A stretch of 16,438 nucleotides of DNA from Pseudomonadota bacterium (lineage in GTDB: Bacteria > Pseudomonadota > Gammaproteobacteria > Xanthomonadales > Xanthomonadaceae). A model generated the notes under the pieces. That model had not been told where the DNA came from. It ran no database searches and saw only the letters and a program-made list of their open reading frames with translations. How positions within the stretch are numbered: the first letter of the stretch is position 1; the number at the start of each line of letters is the position of its first letter. The DNA lies in NCBI GenBank assembly GCA_023444765.1, contig JAEXLY010000151.1, forward strand, positions 1 through 16,438, written 5' to 3'. Made by a program: the position numbers and the translations under genes. This document shows, in pieces, positions 1-6,985 of this stretch.

Positions 1-49
1 TGAGGCTGGTAACTCACGCCTGACGGTTGGAGGCTAATGCGTTAAGCGG

Positions 50-340
50 CCGCATCCCGCAACACTACGCGACGACTCGCTCCTGACGCTGTACCCCACC
101 CAGCGCGCTTTGGGCGCGATCGATGCGCAACGGGGCAACACCTACCGGGACCAGCTGACCGAGCCCCTCAATGACGAAGACGTTGCCGCCATCCGCCTCT
201 ACCTGCAACAGCAGCGCGCCTACGGCCGCAACGACTTCCAGGCAATTGTAGAGAAGAAGACCCAGCGGCTCGCCGGGGGGTGCGCCCGCCGCATCGGCCT
301 AGCAGTCGTTGAACATCAGGAAGTGAGCCTGACCCGTTCC
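50..340 (+). pseudogene. RAYT transposase, C-terminal relic
   Basis: The frame through position 110 reads like the C-terminal third of a REP-associated tyrosine transposase. It contains a counterpart of the HPxYLALG segment (here YPTQRALG, about 92-115), the helix VAAIRLYLQQQRAYGRNDFQ and a basic tail ending near 280. Compare AIVEEGLEDAV...YLQQQRALGSDRFQEW in the intact copy at 11547-12245. The HUH motif and catalytic Tyr are absent and the frame is closed upstream by a TAA at 35-37. A degenerate RAYT right-end REP (GAGCCTGACCCGTTCC, about 325-340) follows the relic. The frame runs on to 661, but beyond about 290 it no longer resembles the family. This is a dead remnant; the family assignment rests on alignment by eye to the window's other copies. 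Confidence 0.75.
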
Positions 341-510
341 GGGTCACGCGGTGCTCCAGTGCGGTCCGGTCGCGGCTGGATCAGCGGATCGTGGCGCTGG
401 ATCATCGATGCGGCGCTTTCCGGCCCAGGTCGGCCGGGACCTCCGGCTGCATCCGCAACAGCAGCCCCGTTCGACCGGCGGTCCTGCCGCGCCGCTGCGT
501 CCGGCCCCTG

Positions 511-2325
511 TCAGCGCGAGGCTTTCGGGGGCGCGGAATACGTGCCGACCAGCACGGCTCTCCCGATCACATGTCCGCGCATGGCCTCGAGCAGCGTGTC
601 GCGATCGGCGCCAGGCTGCACGTCGAGCACGCGGTCGAGCGCGAACAGCTGGAAGTGGTAGCGATGCGTGCCGCTGCCCGGCGGCGGCCTGGGACCGAAA
701 TAGCCGGTCGATCCGCGACTGTTGCTGCCCTGGCGCAGATCCTCCGGCTCGGTGAGCCTGGGATGGGTGTGCAGACCTTCGGGCAGTGCGGTCATGTCGC
801 CTGGAATGTTCCAGGCCACCCAGTGCACGAAGGGCTTCGGCTTGTCCGCATCCGGATCCTCCATGACCATCGCGTACGACTTCGCACCCTCCACTGCCCG
901 CCACTCGAGCGCCGGCGACACGCCCTCGCCATAGTCGCTGTGCCGCTTCGGGATCGGCTGCCCGTCCGCGAACGCAGGCGAGCGCAGCGCCGCGTCCGCG
1001 TCGCCGCCGCGCGTCTCCGGCCGATCCTTCGCCAGCGGCACGCCGTGGCCCTTGCTGGCCTGGCGCTCCATCGGCCCGGAGGGTGCCGTGCCGGGTGCCG
1101 CGGTTTCGCGCGCCGCGCCCGCCTGGCCCGCATAGGCGATGCGATAGATCGCTCCGTTGCTGTCGTCGCTGAGCAGCAGCGCGCCGTCGGGCGTCACCGC
1201 AAGGCCGACGGGCCGCGCGATGTGCGCCCTGCCGCCATCGACCAGGAAGCCGCTGGCGAACGATTCGACTGCCCTCGGCTGGCCGTTTTCGAAGCGCACC
1301 CGCGCCACCTCGTAGCCCACGGCGGGCTTGCTGTTCCAGGAGCCGCGCATGGCCACGAAGGCATCGCCGCGGTAGTCGGCCGGGAACGCCTGGCCCTGGT
1401 AGAACACCATCTGCATCGGCGCCGCGTGCGGCGTGTAGCCCAGCACCATCGGCTCGCTCATCTCGCGCCACTGCTCGTGGGTGATGCCGCCCGGCGGCGT
1501 GGTCTGCGGGTGCAGGCCGCCATCGGCGAACACGTGCGGCCAGCCATAGCGCTTGCCCATCTCGATCCGGTTGAGCTCCTCGTCGTGCTTGTCGTCGCCC
1601 AGGCTGTCGATGTTGTGGTCCATGCCCCACAACTCGCCCGTCTGCGGGTGCCAGCCGAAGCCGATGGTGTTGCGCAGGCCGCTTGCGAAGATGCTGCGCG
1701 AGGATCCATCCGGCTCCATGCGCAGCAGGGTGGCGTGCTCGGGATTGGTCTCGTTGCAGGCGTTGCAGGTCGAACCGATGCTCACGTAGAGCTTGCCATC
1801 GGGCCCGAACGCCAGGGTGCGGTTGGGATGCTGTCCGCCGTCGGGCAGGTCGTCGACCAGAAGCTCAGGATCGCCCAGGGTGCCGTCACCACGGATCGGC
1901 GCGCGCAGCACTTCCTTGACCGTAACGAGATAGAGATGGTCGTCGCGTACGGCAAGGCCATGCACGGCCGGCCGATGCAGCACCTGCACCGGATCGCCAT
2001 CGGCGCGGCCGTCGCCATCGGCGTCGTGCAGCAGCAGCACGTCGCCCTGTTCCCGGCGCGAAACATAGATGTGGCCGGCCGGATGCACGGCCAGGATGCG
2101 CGGATTGCGCAGCCCGGATGCGAAGGTGCCGATCTCGAACCCGTCCGGCAGCGCAATCTCGCGCAGCCGCTCCCGCGTGGCTTCGACCGGCGCCGGCTTG
2201 AATACAGTGTGTCGAACCGCGGTGTCGGTGCCGTCCCCCTGCTGGGCCAGCGCCGGCGCCATCGCCGCGAGCCCCGCGGCAAGCATGGAGGCGCGCAGCA
2301 CCCCCGATCGGAGTTGATACGCCAT
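511..2325 (-). CDS. Exported sorbosone dehydrogenase-like beta-propeller fused to PEBP (YbhB/YbcL) domain
   Basis: 604 aa. A Sec signal peptide (residues 1-27, h-region LAAGLAAMAPALA) predicts a periplasmic protein. Residues about 55-405 match the L-sorbosone dehydrogenase / PQQ-dependent sugar dehydrogenase beta-propeller family: ALPDGFEIGTFASGLRNPR, YVSIGSTCNACNETNPEH, SGLRNTIGFGWHPQTGELWG, then RYGWPHVFADGG. No CXXCH haem site is visible. After a proline/charge-rich linker, residues about 440-604 form a phosphatidylethanolamine-binding domain of the YbhB/YbcL type (MVMEDPDADKPKPFVHWVAW, GSNSRGSTGYFGPRPPPG, HRYHFQLFALD). The ATG at 2325 has GGGAG about 9 nt upstream. Known: the propeller family oxidises sugars or aldehydes with PQQ; bacterial PEBP proteins have no settled substrate. 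Inferred: a periplasmic oxidoreductase carrying a ligand-binding module. The fold calls are firm; the substrate is unknown. Confidence 0.88.
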   Translation of the reverse strand: MAYQLRSGVLRASMLAAGLAAMAPALAQQGDGTDTAVRHTVFKPAPVEATRERLREIALPDGFEIGTFASGLRNPRILAVHPAGHIYVSRREQGDVLLLHDADGDGRADGDPVQVLHRPAVHGLAVRDDHLYLVTVKEVLRAPIRGDGTLGDPELLVDDLPDGGQHPNRTLAFGPDGKLYVSIGSTCNACNETNPEHATLLRMEPDGSSRSIFASGLRNTIGFGWHPQTGELWGMDHNIDSLGDDKHDEELNRIEMGKRYGWPHVFADGGLHPQTTPPGGITHEQWREMSEPMVLGYTPHAAPMQMVFYQGQAFPADYRGDAFVAMRGSWNSKPAVGYEVARVRFENGQPRAVESFASGFLVDGGRAHIARPVGLAVTPDGALLLSDDSNGAIYRIAYAGQAGAARETAAPGTAPSGPMERQASKGHGVPLAKDRPETRGGDADAALRSPAFADGQPIPKRHSDYGEGVSPALEWRAVEGAKSYAMVMEDPDADKPKPFVHWVAWNIPGDMTALPEGLHTHPRLTEPEDLRQGSNSRGSTGYFGPRPPPGSGTHRYHFQLFALDRVLDVQPGADRDTLLEAMRGHVIGRAVLVGTYSAPPKASR

Positions 2326-2505
2326 CGGTGCGATCTCCCGGCAAACCGGCGGTCAGGCTAGGCCGGTCGCTGTGGAGCCCGTGCGAAAAGGCGTTCCCGG
2401 GCGACTGGAGAGCCCGCGGGAGCATTCCCTTCCCTTGGATCAGGCCCGGCGGTCGATGCGATCAACCCGACCAGCGATGCCGCGGGTCCAGCACGTCGGC
2501 GCCGG

Positions 2506-2841
2506 TCATTCCCGGTTCCACCATTCCCCTTCCCTGCTCCAGTCCACGCCGTGCCACTGCGTGGCCAGGCGCCGGAACTCCGCCTGGTCGACCTCTTTCC
2601 ATTCGCTGCGCCAGCACCATTGCCGCTCCCCTTCGGGAAACAGGATCTTCGTCGGTCCCTTGCCGAAGATGCCTCCGTGCAGCGCCCTTCGCTCCGGGCA
2701 CGCGTAGTACTTCTCGACGATCATCGCGAAGGCCGGAGGCTGCCTCAGCGACTGTGCCCGGATACATGCCAGCAGCGCCGCGACCGCGAGCACGATGCCC
2801 GCGATGACGACAAGCACGACGGTGACGAGGGTCTGGATCAT
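2506..2841 (-). CDS. Small single-pass membrane protein of unknown function
   Basis: 111 aa. One N-terminal transmembrane helix (residues 4-26, LVTVVLVVIAGIVLAVAALL), then a soluble domain rich in Trp and charge: IVEKYYACPERRALHGGIFG near 41-60, WCWRSEWKEVD near 75-86 and WHGVDWSREGEWWNRE at the end. The N-in/C-out or signal-anchor arrangement cannot be decided. The ATG at 2841 was chosen because AGGA lies 8 nt upstream and the hydrophobic helix begins at once; longer in-frame starts up to 3045 run over the neighbouring gene and look non-coding. It sits in the minus-strand gene run, 180 nt upstream of the dehydrogenase-PEBP gene. I do not recognise the family. Confidence 0.68.
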   Translation of the reverse strand: MIQTLVTVVLVVIAGIVLAVAALLACIRAQSLRQPPAFAMIVEKYYACPERRALHGGIFGKGPTKILFPEGERQWCWRSEWKEVDQAEFRRLATQWHGVDWSREGEWWNRE

Positions 2842-2989
2842 GATTCCTGGACGGTCCCCGGCTGCACGACTGCAAGGATACCCGAGGGCAAGGCGCACGG
2901 ATCCTTTGGCCGCTGCCTGGCCGACGGCGAGCAGCAACCGCTCGCCACATTGCCGATACATCGAACCCGGCCCGCCTCGCGCGCGGCGA

Positions 2990-3526
2990 TCAGTCGCGTT
3001 GCGCGCCCTTCGCCGCCGCCACGCCTTCCACGTCGACCAGCGCACTGCACGAACCGCCCAGCCCGGAACTCACGACGCTGAAGTTCCCATCGGTCTCCAG
3101 CACGATCGCATCGACATCCTCCAGCGATGCATGGCCCGCGGACCGCACCGCGGCCCGCAATTCGCCTTCGGTGACCCGCTCCCGCCGCATGGCGTGGCAG
3201 CGGGGCTTGCCTTCCCACAGCAGCAGGGTCGGCCTGTTCTTGACCGTCTGGCGGACCCATCCGGCGCGCACCGATGTCCAGCTGATCGCGTACTGCAGCA
3301 TGAGCAGCAGCCCCATTCCGACCACGCCCTCCACCAGTGCCACTTGCTCCGTCAGCAGGATGCTGGCCAGCGTCGAACCGAGGGCGACGGTGACGACCAG
3401 GTCGAACGCGTTCCACTTCGACACCGAGCGCTTGCCCATCACCCGCAGCCACGCCACCAGCGCCAGGTAGGCGAGCGTGCCGACCACAAGAACCCGGAGC
3501 ACCCCGTGCCAGCTGTCGAAGAACAT
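2990..3526 (-). CDS. DUF421 (YetF/YcaP family) membrane protein
   Basis: 178 aa. Three hydrophobic segments lie in residues 8-83 (RVLVVGTLAYLALVAWL; FDLVVTVALGSTLASILL; VGMGLLLMLQYAISW), with the family motif MGKRSVSKWNAFDLVVTVALG between the first two. A cytoplasmic C-terminal domain has the usual RPTLLLWEGKP (98-108), ERVTEGELRAAVRSAG (116-131) and DVDAIVLETDGNFSVV (138-152). Length and order fit DUF421 proteins such as Bacillus YetF, where the soluble domain is implicated in germination and membrane functions; the molecular activity is not established. The ATG at 3526 follows GGGAGGCGGAC, an excellent ribosome binding site, so the longer upstream frame to 3754 is rejected. About 150 nt separate it from the small membrane protein downstream. 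Confidence 0.9.
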   Translation of the reverse strand: MFFDSWHGVLRVLVVGTLAYLALVAWLRVMGKRSVSKWNAFDLVVTVALGSTLASILLTEQVALVEGVVGMGLLLMLQYAISWTSVRAGWVRQTVKNRPTLLLWEGKPRCHAMRRERVTEGELRAAVRSAGHASLEDVDAIVLETDGNFSVVSSGLGGSCSALVDVEGVAAAKGAQRD

Positions 3527-3769
3527 GTCCGCCTCCCGATACGACCTTCCTGCATTCATGCACGGACGCCGTTGAAGCATCGTGAGCCGATCGGCCCGCC
3601 GCAACGGGCGGTTCGCGCTGTGCGGCATCGACGTTGAGATGCACCGCGCGCAGCCGTGCCTCGAGCGAATCGATCGCATGCACCAGGGAATAGGCCCGGG
3701 ACATGCTTTTGAGGCGTGGCTCCCCATCGGACCATCCGCCTGGCCAGGCGCCAATACGTCACCAGTCCG

Positions 3770-4564
3770 TCAGCGCCGCCTCCCCGCACCCGCCAGCCAC
3801 CTGGCCGCCGCAAGCACCAGCATCAGCCCGCCGCTCAGCGCTCCGACCATGGCGAGCTCGAACGGCCACAGGTTGTGCGAGGTCGGATCTATCGCGGTGT
3901 CCACCACGATGCGCAGTATCACGAAGCTCACCAGCGCCGCCGGCACCATCGCCGCCACCCGCCAGCCCCCTTTCCATTTGCATGTCGCGACGACCGGCAC
4001 CACCAGGCCGACGATTCCCAGCGCCATCATGCCCCACACCACTGGCAGCACCCACCAGTCGTTGTCGTCGGTGCTGTCCATGGCTGCCTGCCGGTCGCGC
4101 TGCTGCGCCTGGCGTTCCTGTTCGCGCAACGCCTGCAGCCAGGCAGGCTCTGCGCGACCGATCCCGGCCGCTGGTTTGGCACTCGCGGAGACGCGACCGC
4201 GCCAAGTCGCAACCACAGTGGTGTCGTCGCGGCTGCCGTCGCCGGCGACGATCCTGATCTCGTCGACCACCCCGACAGGCTCGGTGAAGAAGAACCAGGC
4301 CATCGCTTCGCCCGCTCCCTGGCGCCTGCGCGACGGACTGCTGCCCACGCTCACCTGGCGCCCCTGGTGATAGGCATGCAACCACAGGCCCACCGGGCGG
4401 TCGCTCTCGTAGGCCAGCCGCAGGTAGAACGACTGCCCGGGGCCAAGCCGCACCTCCTGCGCAGCCGGCCAGGTCTCCACGATCCGCACCCGCGTTTCAG
4501 CCAGCCCAGTGCGCGGCACCAGCGCCGCCAACAGCACCACCAGCAAGATCACACATCTGCCCAT
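3770..4564 (-). CDS. Exported protein with three C-terminal membrane helices, unknown function
   Basis: 264 aa from the ATG at 4564, which has GGGGAGGAAGGAC directly upstream. A signal peptide (MGRCVILLVVLLAALVP...LAE) is followed by a periplasmic beta-rich region (about residues 24-130) with RVRIVETWPAAQEVRLGPGQ and FFFTEPVGVVDEIRIVAGDG. A short Gln/Arg-rich, possibly coiled segment (LREQERQAQQRDRQAAMD, near 145-162) precedes three hydrophobic helices: VLPVVWGMMALGIVGLVVPVV, VAAMVPAALVSFVILRIVV and LAMVGALSGGLMLVLAAARW. The domain order suggests a sensor or ligand-binding head on a small membrane anchor. It resembles the DUF4384-like, surface-exposed heads of unknown proteins only loosely, so no function is claimed. 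Confidence 0.78.
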   Translation of the reverse strand: MGRCVILLVVLLAALVPRTGLAETRVRIVETWPAAQEVRLGPGQSFYLRLAYESDRPVGLWLHAYHQGRQVSVGSSPSRRRQGAGEAMAWFFFTEPVGVVDEIRIVAGDGSRDDTTVVATWRGRVSASAKPAAGIGRAEPAWLQALREQERQAQQRDRQAAMDSTDDNDWWVLPVVWGMMALGIVGLVVPVVATCKWKGGWRVAAMVPAALVSFVILRIVVDTAIDPTSHNLWPFELAMVGALSGGLMLVLAAARWLAGAGRRR

Positions 4565-4615
4565 GTCCTTCCTCCCCTGGCAAGGCCCCCGCCCCATACT
4601 GCAACCGGGGCCTGC

Positions 4616-4950
4616 CTACGTCGACGAACAGGCGGCGGCGATGTGACCGTCATCGGCCGCCGGGCCACACAGGAGAAGCACGCGGCCGGCATCCGCCTGC
4701 TGGGCGTGGACCCCAAGTCCCGCGCACCGGCGCCGGCAAGGCACTGGCGACCGCCTGCCCCCAGCGGGCGCGCGAGCAGGGCATGCGCAGGTGATCCTGC
4801 ACACCACCGCGGTGATGACCGTGGCCTGGAACATGTACGAGCAGTGGGCTTGTGCGCTCGGAGGCCCTGGACTTCCTGCTGGAGGCCCTGCCGGTGTTCG
4901 GGTTCGGGCTCCGGTTCGGGAATGCGCCAGGGGACGCCCGGCAGGCGTAA
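4616..4950 (+). pseudogene. GNAT N-acetyltransferase, multiply frameshifted remnant
   Basis: Three frames together rebuild a GNAT C-terminal half: DVTVIGRR...GIRLLGVDPKSR (from 4640), then TGAGKALATACPQRAREQG, then QVILHTTAVMTVAWNMYE, then VRSEALDFLLEALPVFGFGL and a TAA at 4948-4950. The acetyl-CoA-binding signature (R/Q-x-x-G-x-G/A) is recognisable as R-GTGAGKAL if one base lost near 4723 is restored. Two further shifts lie near 4781 and 4851. The N-terminal half is missing. Function would have been acetyl transfer from acetyl-CoA to an unknown substrate; the gene is clearly dead. Confidence 0.75.
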
Positions 4951-4957
4951 CCGCCGC

Positions 4958-5200
4958 CTACTGCGGCGCCAGGCCGGTCGAGACCACCTTGGAGTGCGGG
5001 TAGCCGTTGCGTCACTCCAGCAGCTGGTGTTGCAGTACGGCCGGTGAATCCCCCGTTTCGCACACCATCATCCCGCTCTTGCCGTGGGAGAAACGGACCT
5101 TGGCCAGGAACGAGGCTTCGAAATCGCCATGGATCCGGCAGTCGACCAGGGTGGCCTTGCCAACCGCGGACTGGAACAGCGCCCCGTGATTTATCAGGTA
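4958..5200 (-). pseudogene. Tail of an unknown protein gene, interrupted by an in-frame stop
   Basis: On the minus strand, from about 5196 downward, the frame reads HGALFQSAVGKATLVDCRI, HGDFEASFLAKVRFSHGKSG, MMVCETGDSPAVLQHQLLE, a TGA (5012-5014), and, still in frame, RNGYPHSKVVSTGLAPQ to a TAG at 4958-4960. The amino-acid composition on both sides of the TGA looks protein-like, so a TGG-to-TGA change is plausible. No start codon or 5' part is recognisable above 5200. It abuts the dead GNAT gene, convergent with it. The family is not recognised. It may alternatively be a genuine short C-terminus ending at the TGA. Confidence 0.4.
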
Positions 5201-5230
5201 CGGTGTGATCGGGGGCCGGGACCGTCTCGC

Positions 5231-5279
5231 GAGAAGGTGCCAGGGAAAGTTGCCCGCAGTTGTCCTGGGCACCTTTTCT
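5231..5279. repeat. Solo degenerate REP doublet, type 1
   Basis: GAGAAGGTGCCAGGGAAAGT and, 11 nt on, AGTTGTCCTGGGCACCTTTT form an imperfect palindrome. Each arm is a diverged version of the tip GACAAAGGTGTCAGGGACAA that ends RAYT copies A, B and C. The right arm runs into TTTTCT, so as RNA it could also act as a weak terminator ahead of the downstream gene. It has no transposase of its own, so it fits a REPIN-like element mobilised in trans. Confidence 0.55.
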
Positions 5280-5339
5280 GCCACGCCGACACTAGGCGCC
5301 GTCCTCAACACCCGCATCTTCCTTTCCCGGACAGAACAC

Positions 5340-5846
5340 ATGCGCAGGAATTTCGTGGGACTGCAGCTCAGGTCTGGCAAGACGTGGCCCGCCACTCTCT
5401 TGTTGCTCGCGACATCCCTGCCCCTCCTCGCCCAGGATGCCCGGGACGAGTGGCCGGAAGGCAGTGCCATGCACTCCATGTACGTGGAGGCTGAAAGGCT
5501 GGAGGCAGCCCGGGCCGATTTCGAGCAGGCAATCGCCGACCTGCAGAATGCCATCGGCGGCAACCCGGCCGACCCGCCTCCATTTGCGCGAGCAGTCGCA
5601 AACCAGCAGGCGCGTTGGCTTGAGTACATGCGCGCCGACTGCGAACTCGCCGGCACGCTGACGGGCGCGGGCGGTGCCTGGCCTGCCGTCCACGGTCTCA
5701 GCTGCCAGATCGAGTCCATCGCCGACCGGCTCGAGGTGGTTCGCGGCGCTACCGCATGCCTGGGCCAGTTCGGCCCCGATGCCTACCGCTTCGAGCAGTT
5801 CGAATGTCTCGAGAAGATGGTGGCGTGGTCAATGGTGGGCAACTGA
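5340..5846 (+). CDS. Secreted LprI-like (DUF1311) protein
   Basis: 168 aa. A signal peptide (basic MRRNFVGLQLRSGK, then hydrophobic ATLLLLATSLPLLAQ) predicts export. The mature part is helical, with the LprI/DUF1311 pattern QQARWLEYMRADCELAGTL (about 95-113) followed by LSCQIESIADRLEVVRG and ACLGQF...FECLEKM. Four cysteines are spaced as in the family and could form two disulfides. Members of this family include the mycobacterial lysozyme inhibitor LprI; most others are uncharacterised envelope proteins. The ATG at 5340 is chosen because it opens the signal peptide; upstream in-frame sequence covers the REP doublet and is not coding. The ribosome binding site is weak (GGACAG). A RAYT relic begins within about 10 nt of the stop. 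Confidence 0.75.
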   Translation: MRRNFVGLQLRSGKTWPATLLLLATSLPLLAQDARDEWPEGSAMHSMYVEAERLEAARADFEQAIADLQNAIGGNPADPPPFARAVANQQARWLEYMRADCELAGTLTGAGGAWPAVHGLSCQIESIADRLEVVRGATACLGQFGPDAYRFEQFECLEKMVAWSMVGN

Positions 5847-5854
5847 CCGGAATT

Positions 5855-6421
5855 CCACTGGCGCGTCGAAGCGCTGGTGGGCCCGAACCTGAAAGTGAGG
5901 TCGCGGGAGAGCCCGGGGCCGCGGGCGGACGAGGCCATCGGAGCCGGCGATCGGCCGCCGCTACGTGGGCGCCTTCAACGCACGCTATCGGCGAATGGGA
6001 ACGCTGTGGGCAGGCCGGTTCAAGTCCGCCCTCTTGGGCAGCGAGACCTACCTGCTCCTGCTACCGCTACATCGAAATCAATCCGGTCCGGGCCGGCATG
6101 GATCCCAGATCCTGCCGACTACCCATGGTCCAGCCACCGGTCGAACGCCCTGGGCGCGCATGATCCCGGGATCAACCCGCACCCCGGCTACCCCGCCCTG
6201 ACTCGCGCTCCATCCGACCGGCAGAGCGCTTACCGCGCCCTGTTTCGCGTCGCGCTCGATCAGGGCCCCGCGGATCGGCTGCGCGACCACACCCGGCAGA
6301 ACAAGGCTTTCGGCGATGACAGTTTCGCAGGCAGATCGAAGCACTCGTCGGTAGAAGTCTGGCCGTCAGACCCAGCGGCGGCCAGCGATCAGCGCCGGGA
6401 AAATGAAACTGACCCATTCTC
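5855..6421 (+). pseudogene. RAYT transposase remnants, two fused and frameshifted pieces
   Basis: 5862-5930 encodes RVEALVGPNLKVRSRESPGP, the extreme C-terminus of a copy-D-like RAYT (IEALVGRSMEVRSRGRP in copy D). From about 5935 a second piece begins mid-protein: IGRRYVGAFNARYRRMGTLW (keeping the catalytic-position Tyr), then in other frames CYRYIEINPVRAGMDP, ADYPWSSHRSNALGAHDPG, DHTRQNKAFGDDSF and IEALVGRSLAVR. At least three frameshifts and the absence of the HUH motif make it inactive. It ends in a right-end REP, GGAAAATGAAACTGACCCAT (6398-6417), the same type as copy D's right end, so it belongs to that subfamily. Confidence 0.85.
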
Positions 6422-6520
6422 CGTCCACTCCCCAAGTCCGATCGCGGGGCGCGCCCCCGGGCGTCCGGAGGCTTGGCCGACCTGCATCCCGGGCCGAGGG
6501 CCTGGAACCCGGACGACCGA

Positions 6521-6910
6521 CTAGGGCGTCAGGCGGACCTCGACGAAGCCGACATCCTTGCCACCTTCCCGCACGATCAGCCGCCCGCCGCCGCGGGCCA
6601 CGGACACTGCTTGGGCGCAGTCCAGGCGCACCGGTCCCGATTCGCCCGGCTCGATCGAGGTGCCGGGCGTCATGCGCATCATGCAGCTCACCTCGCCACC
6701 GCCGAATACCACCTTCGGCCGGTAGTTGTTGCGCACCGGCGTGAGCCGCGCATCGCGCCCGTCCTTCGAGTAGTTCAGCGTCAGCGTCGCCGGGATGCCC
6801 TGGCGGGCACCGAACACGACCGGGTCTTCGACCGGCAGGTCGTTGGCCATGGAAGTCGCGGTGGCCAGCAGCGTGGCGAGGAGGACGGCGGACGGCAGTC
6901 GAATGGCCAT
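6521..6910 (-). CDS. Exported protein resembling EF-Tu domain III
   Basis: 129 aa. A signal peptide MAIRLPSAVLLATLLATATS with cleavage near SMA-ND is followed by a single domain. That domain lines up with the third (C-terminal beta-barrel) domain of elongation factor Tu: ATLTLNYSKDGR against the barrel's first strand, NNYRPKVVF against the EF-Tu NNYRPQFYF, PGTSIEPGESGPVRLDC against the MPGDN-x-V-x-L segment, and GGGRLIVREGGKDVGFVEV against LRFAIREGGRTVGAGVV. No GTPase domain or domain II is present. The ATG at 6910 has GGAG 8-9 nt upstream. In EF-Tu this barrel helps bind tRNA and nucleotide-exchange factors; a periplasmic copy must do something else. Sequence resemblance is clear, role unknown. 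Confidence 0.75.
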   Translation of the reverse strand: MAIRLPSAVLLATLLATATSMANDLPVEDPVVFGARQGIPATLTLNYSKDGRDARLTPVRNNYRPKVVFGGGEVSCMMRMTPGTSIEPGESGPVRLDCAQAVSVARGGGRLIVREGGKDVGFVEVRLTP

Positions 6911-6985
6911 GAAAGTGCTCCATGCGAGGTGGCCGGGAAGTATAGACATAAGCGCAGCGTTCGCTCCGTCCGCCACGCCACCAGC

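Noticed and set aside
391..2361. 656-codon open frame on the plus strand opposite the dehydrogenase-PEBP gene
   Set aside because: Antisense shadow of a gene with clear domains; no ribosome binding site and no family resemblance.
3560..3704. Possible short minus-strand protein starting MSRAYSLVHAIDSLEARLRA upstream of the DUF421 gene
   Set aside because: The opening looks protein-like, but there is no good ribosome binding site and the frame runs on through the whole DUF421 gene as nonsense. It could be a relic; not enough to call.
4791..5003. 70-codon frame starting MILHTTAVMTVAWNMYE as a small intact gene
   Set aside because: It is the middle part of the frameshifted GNAT, with the expected continuation in another frame.
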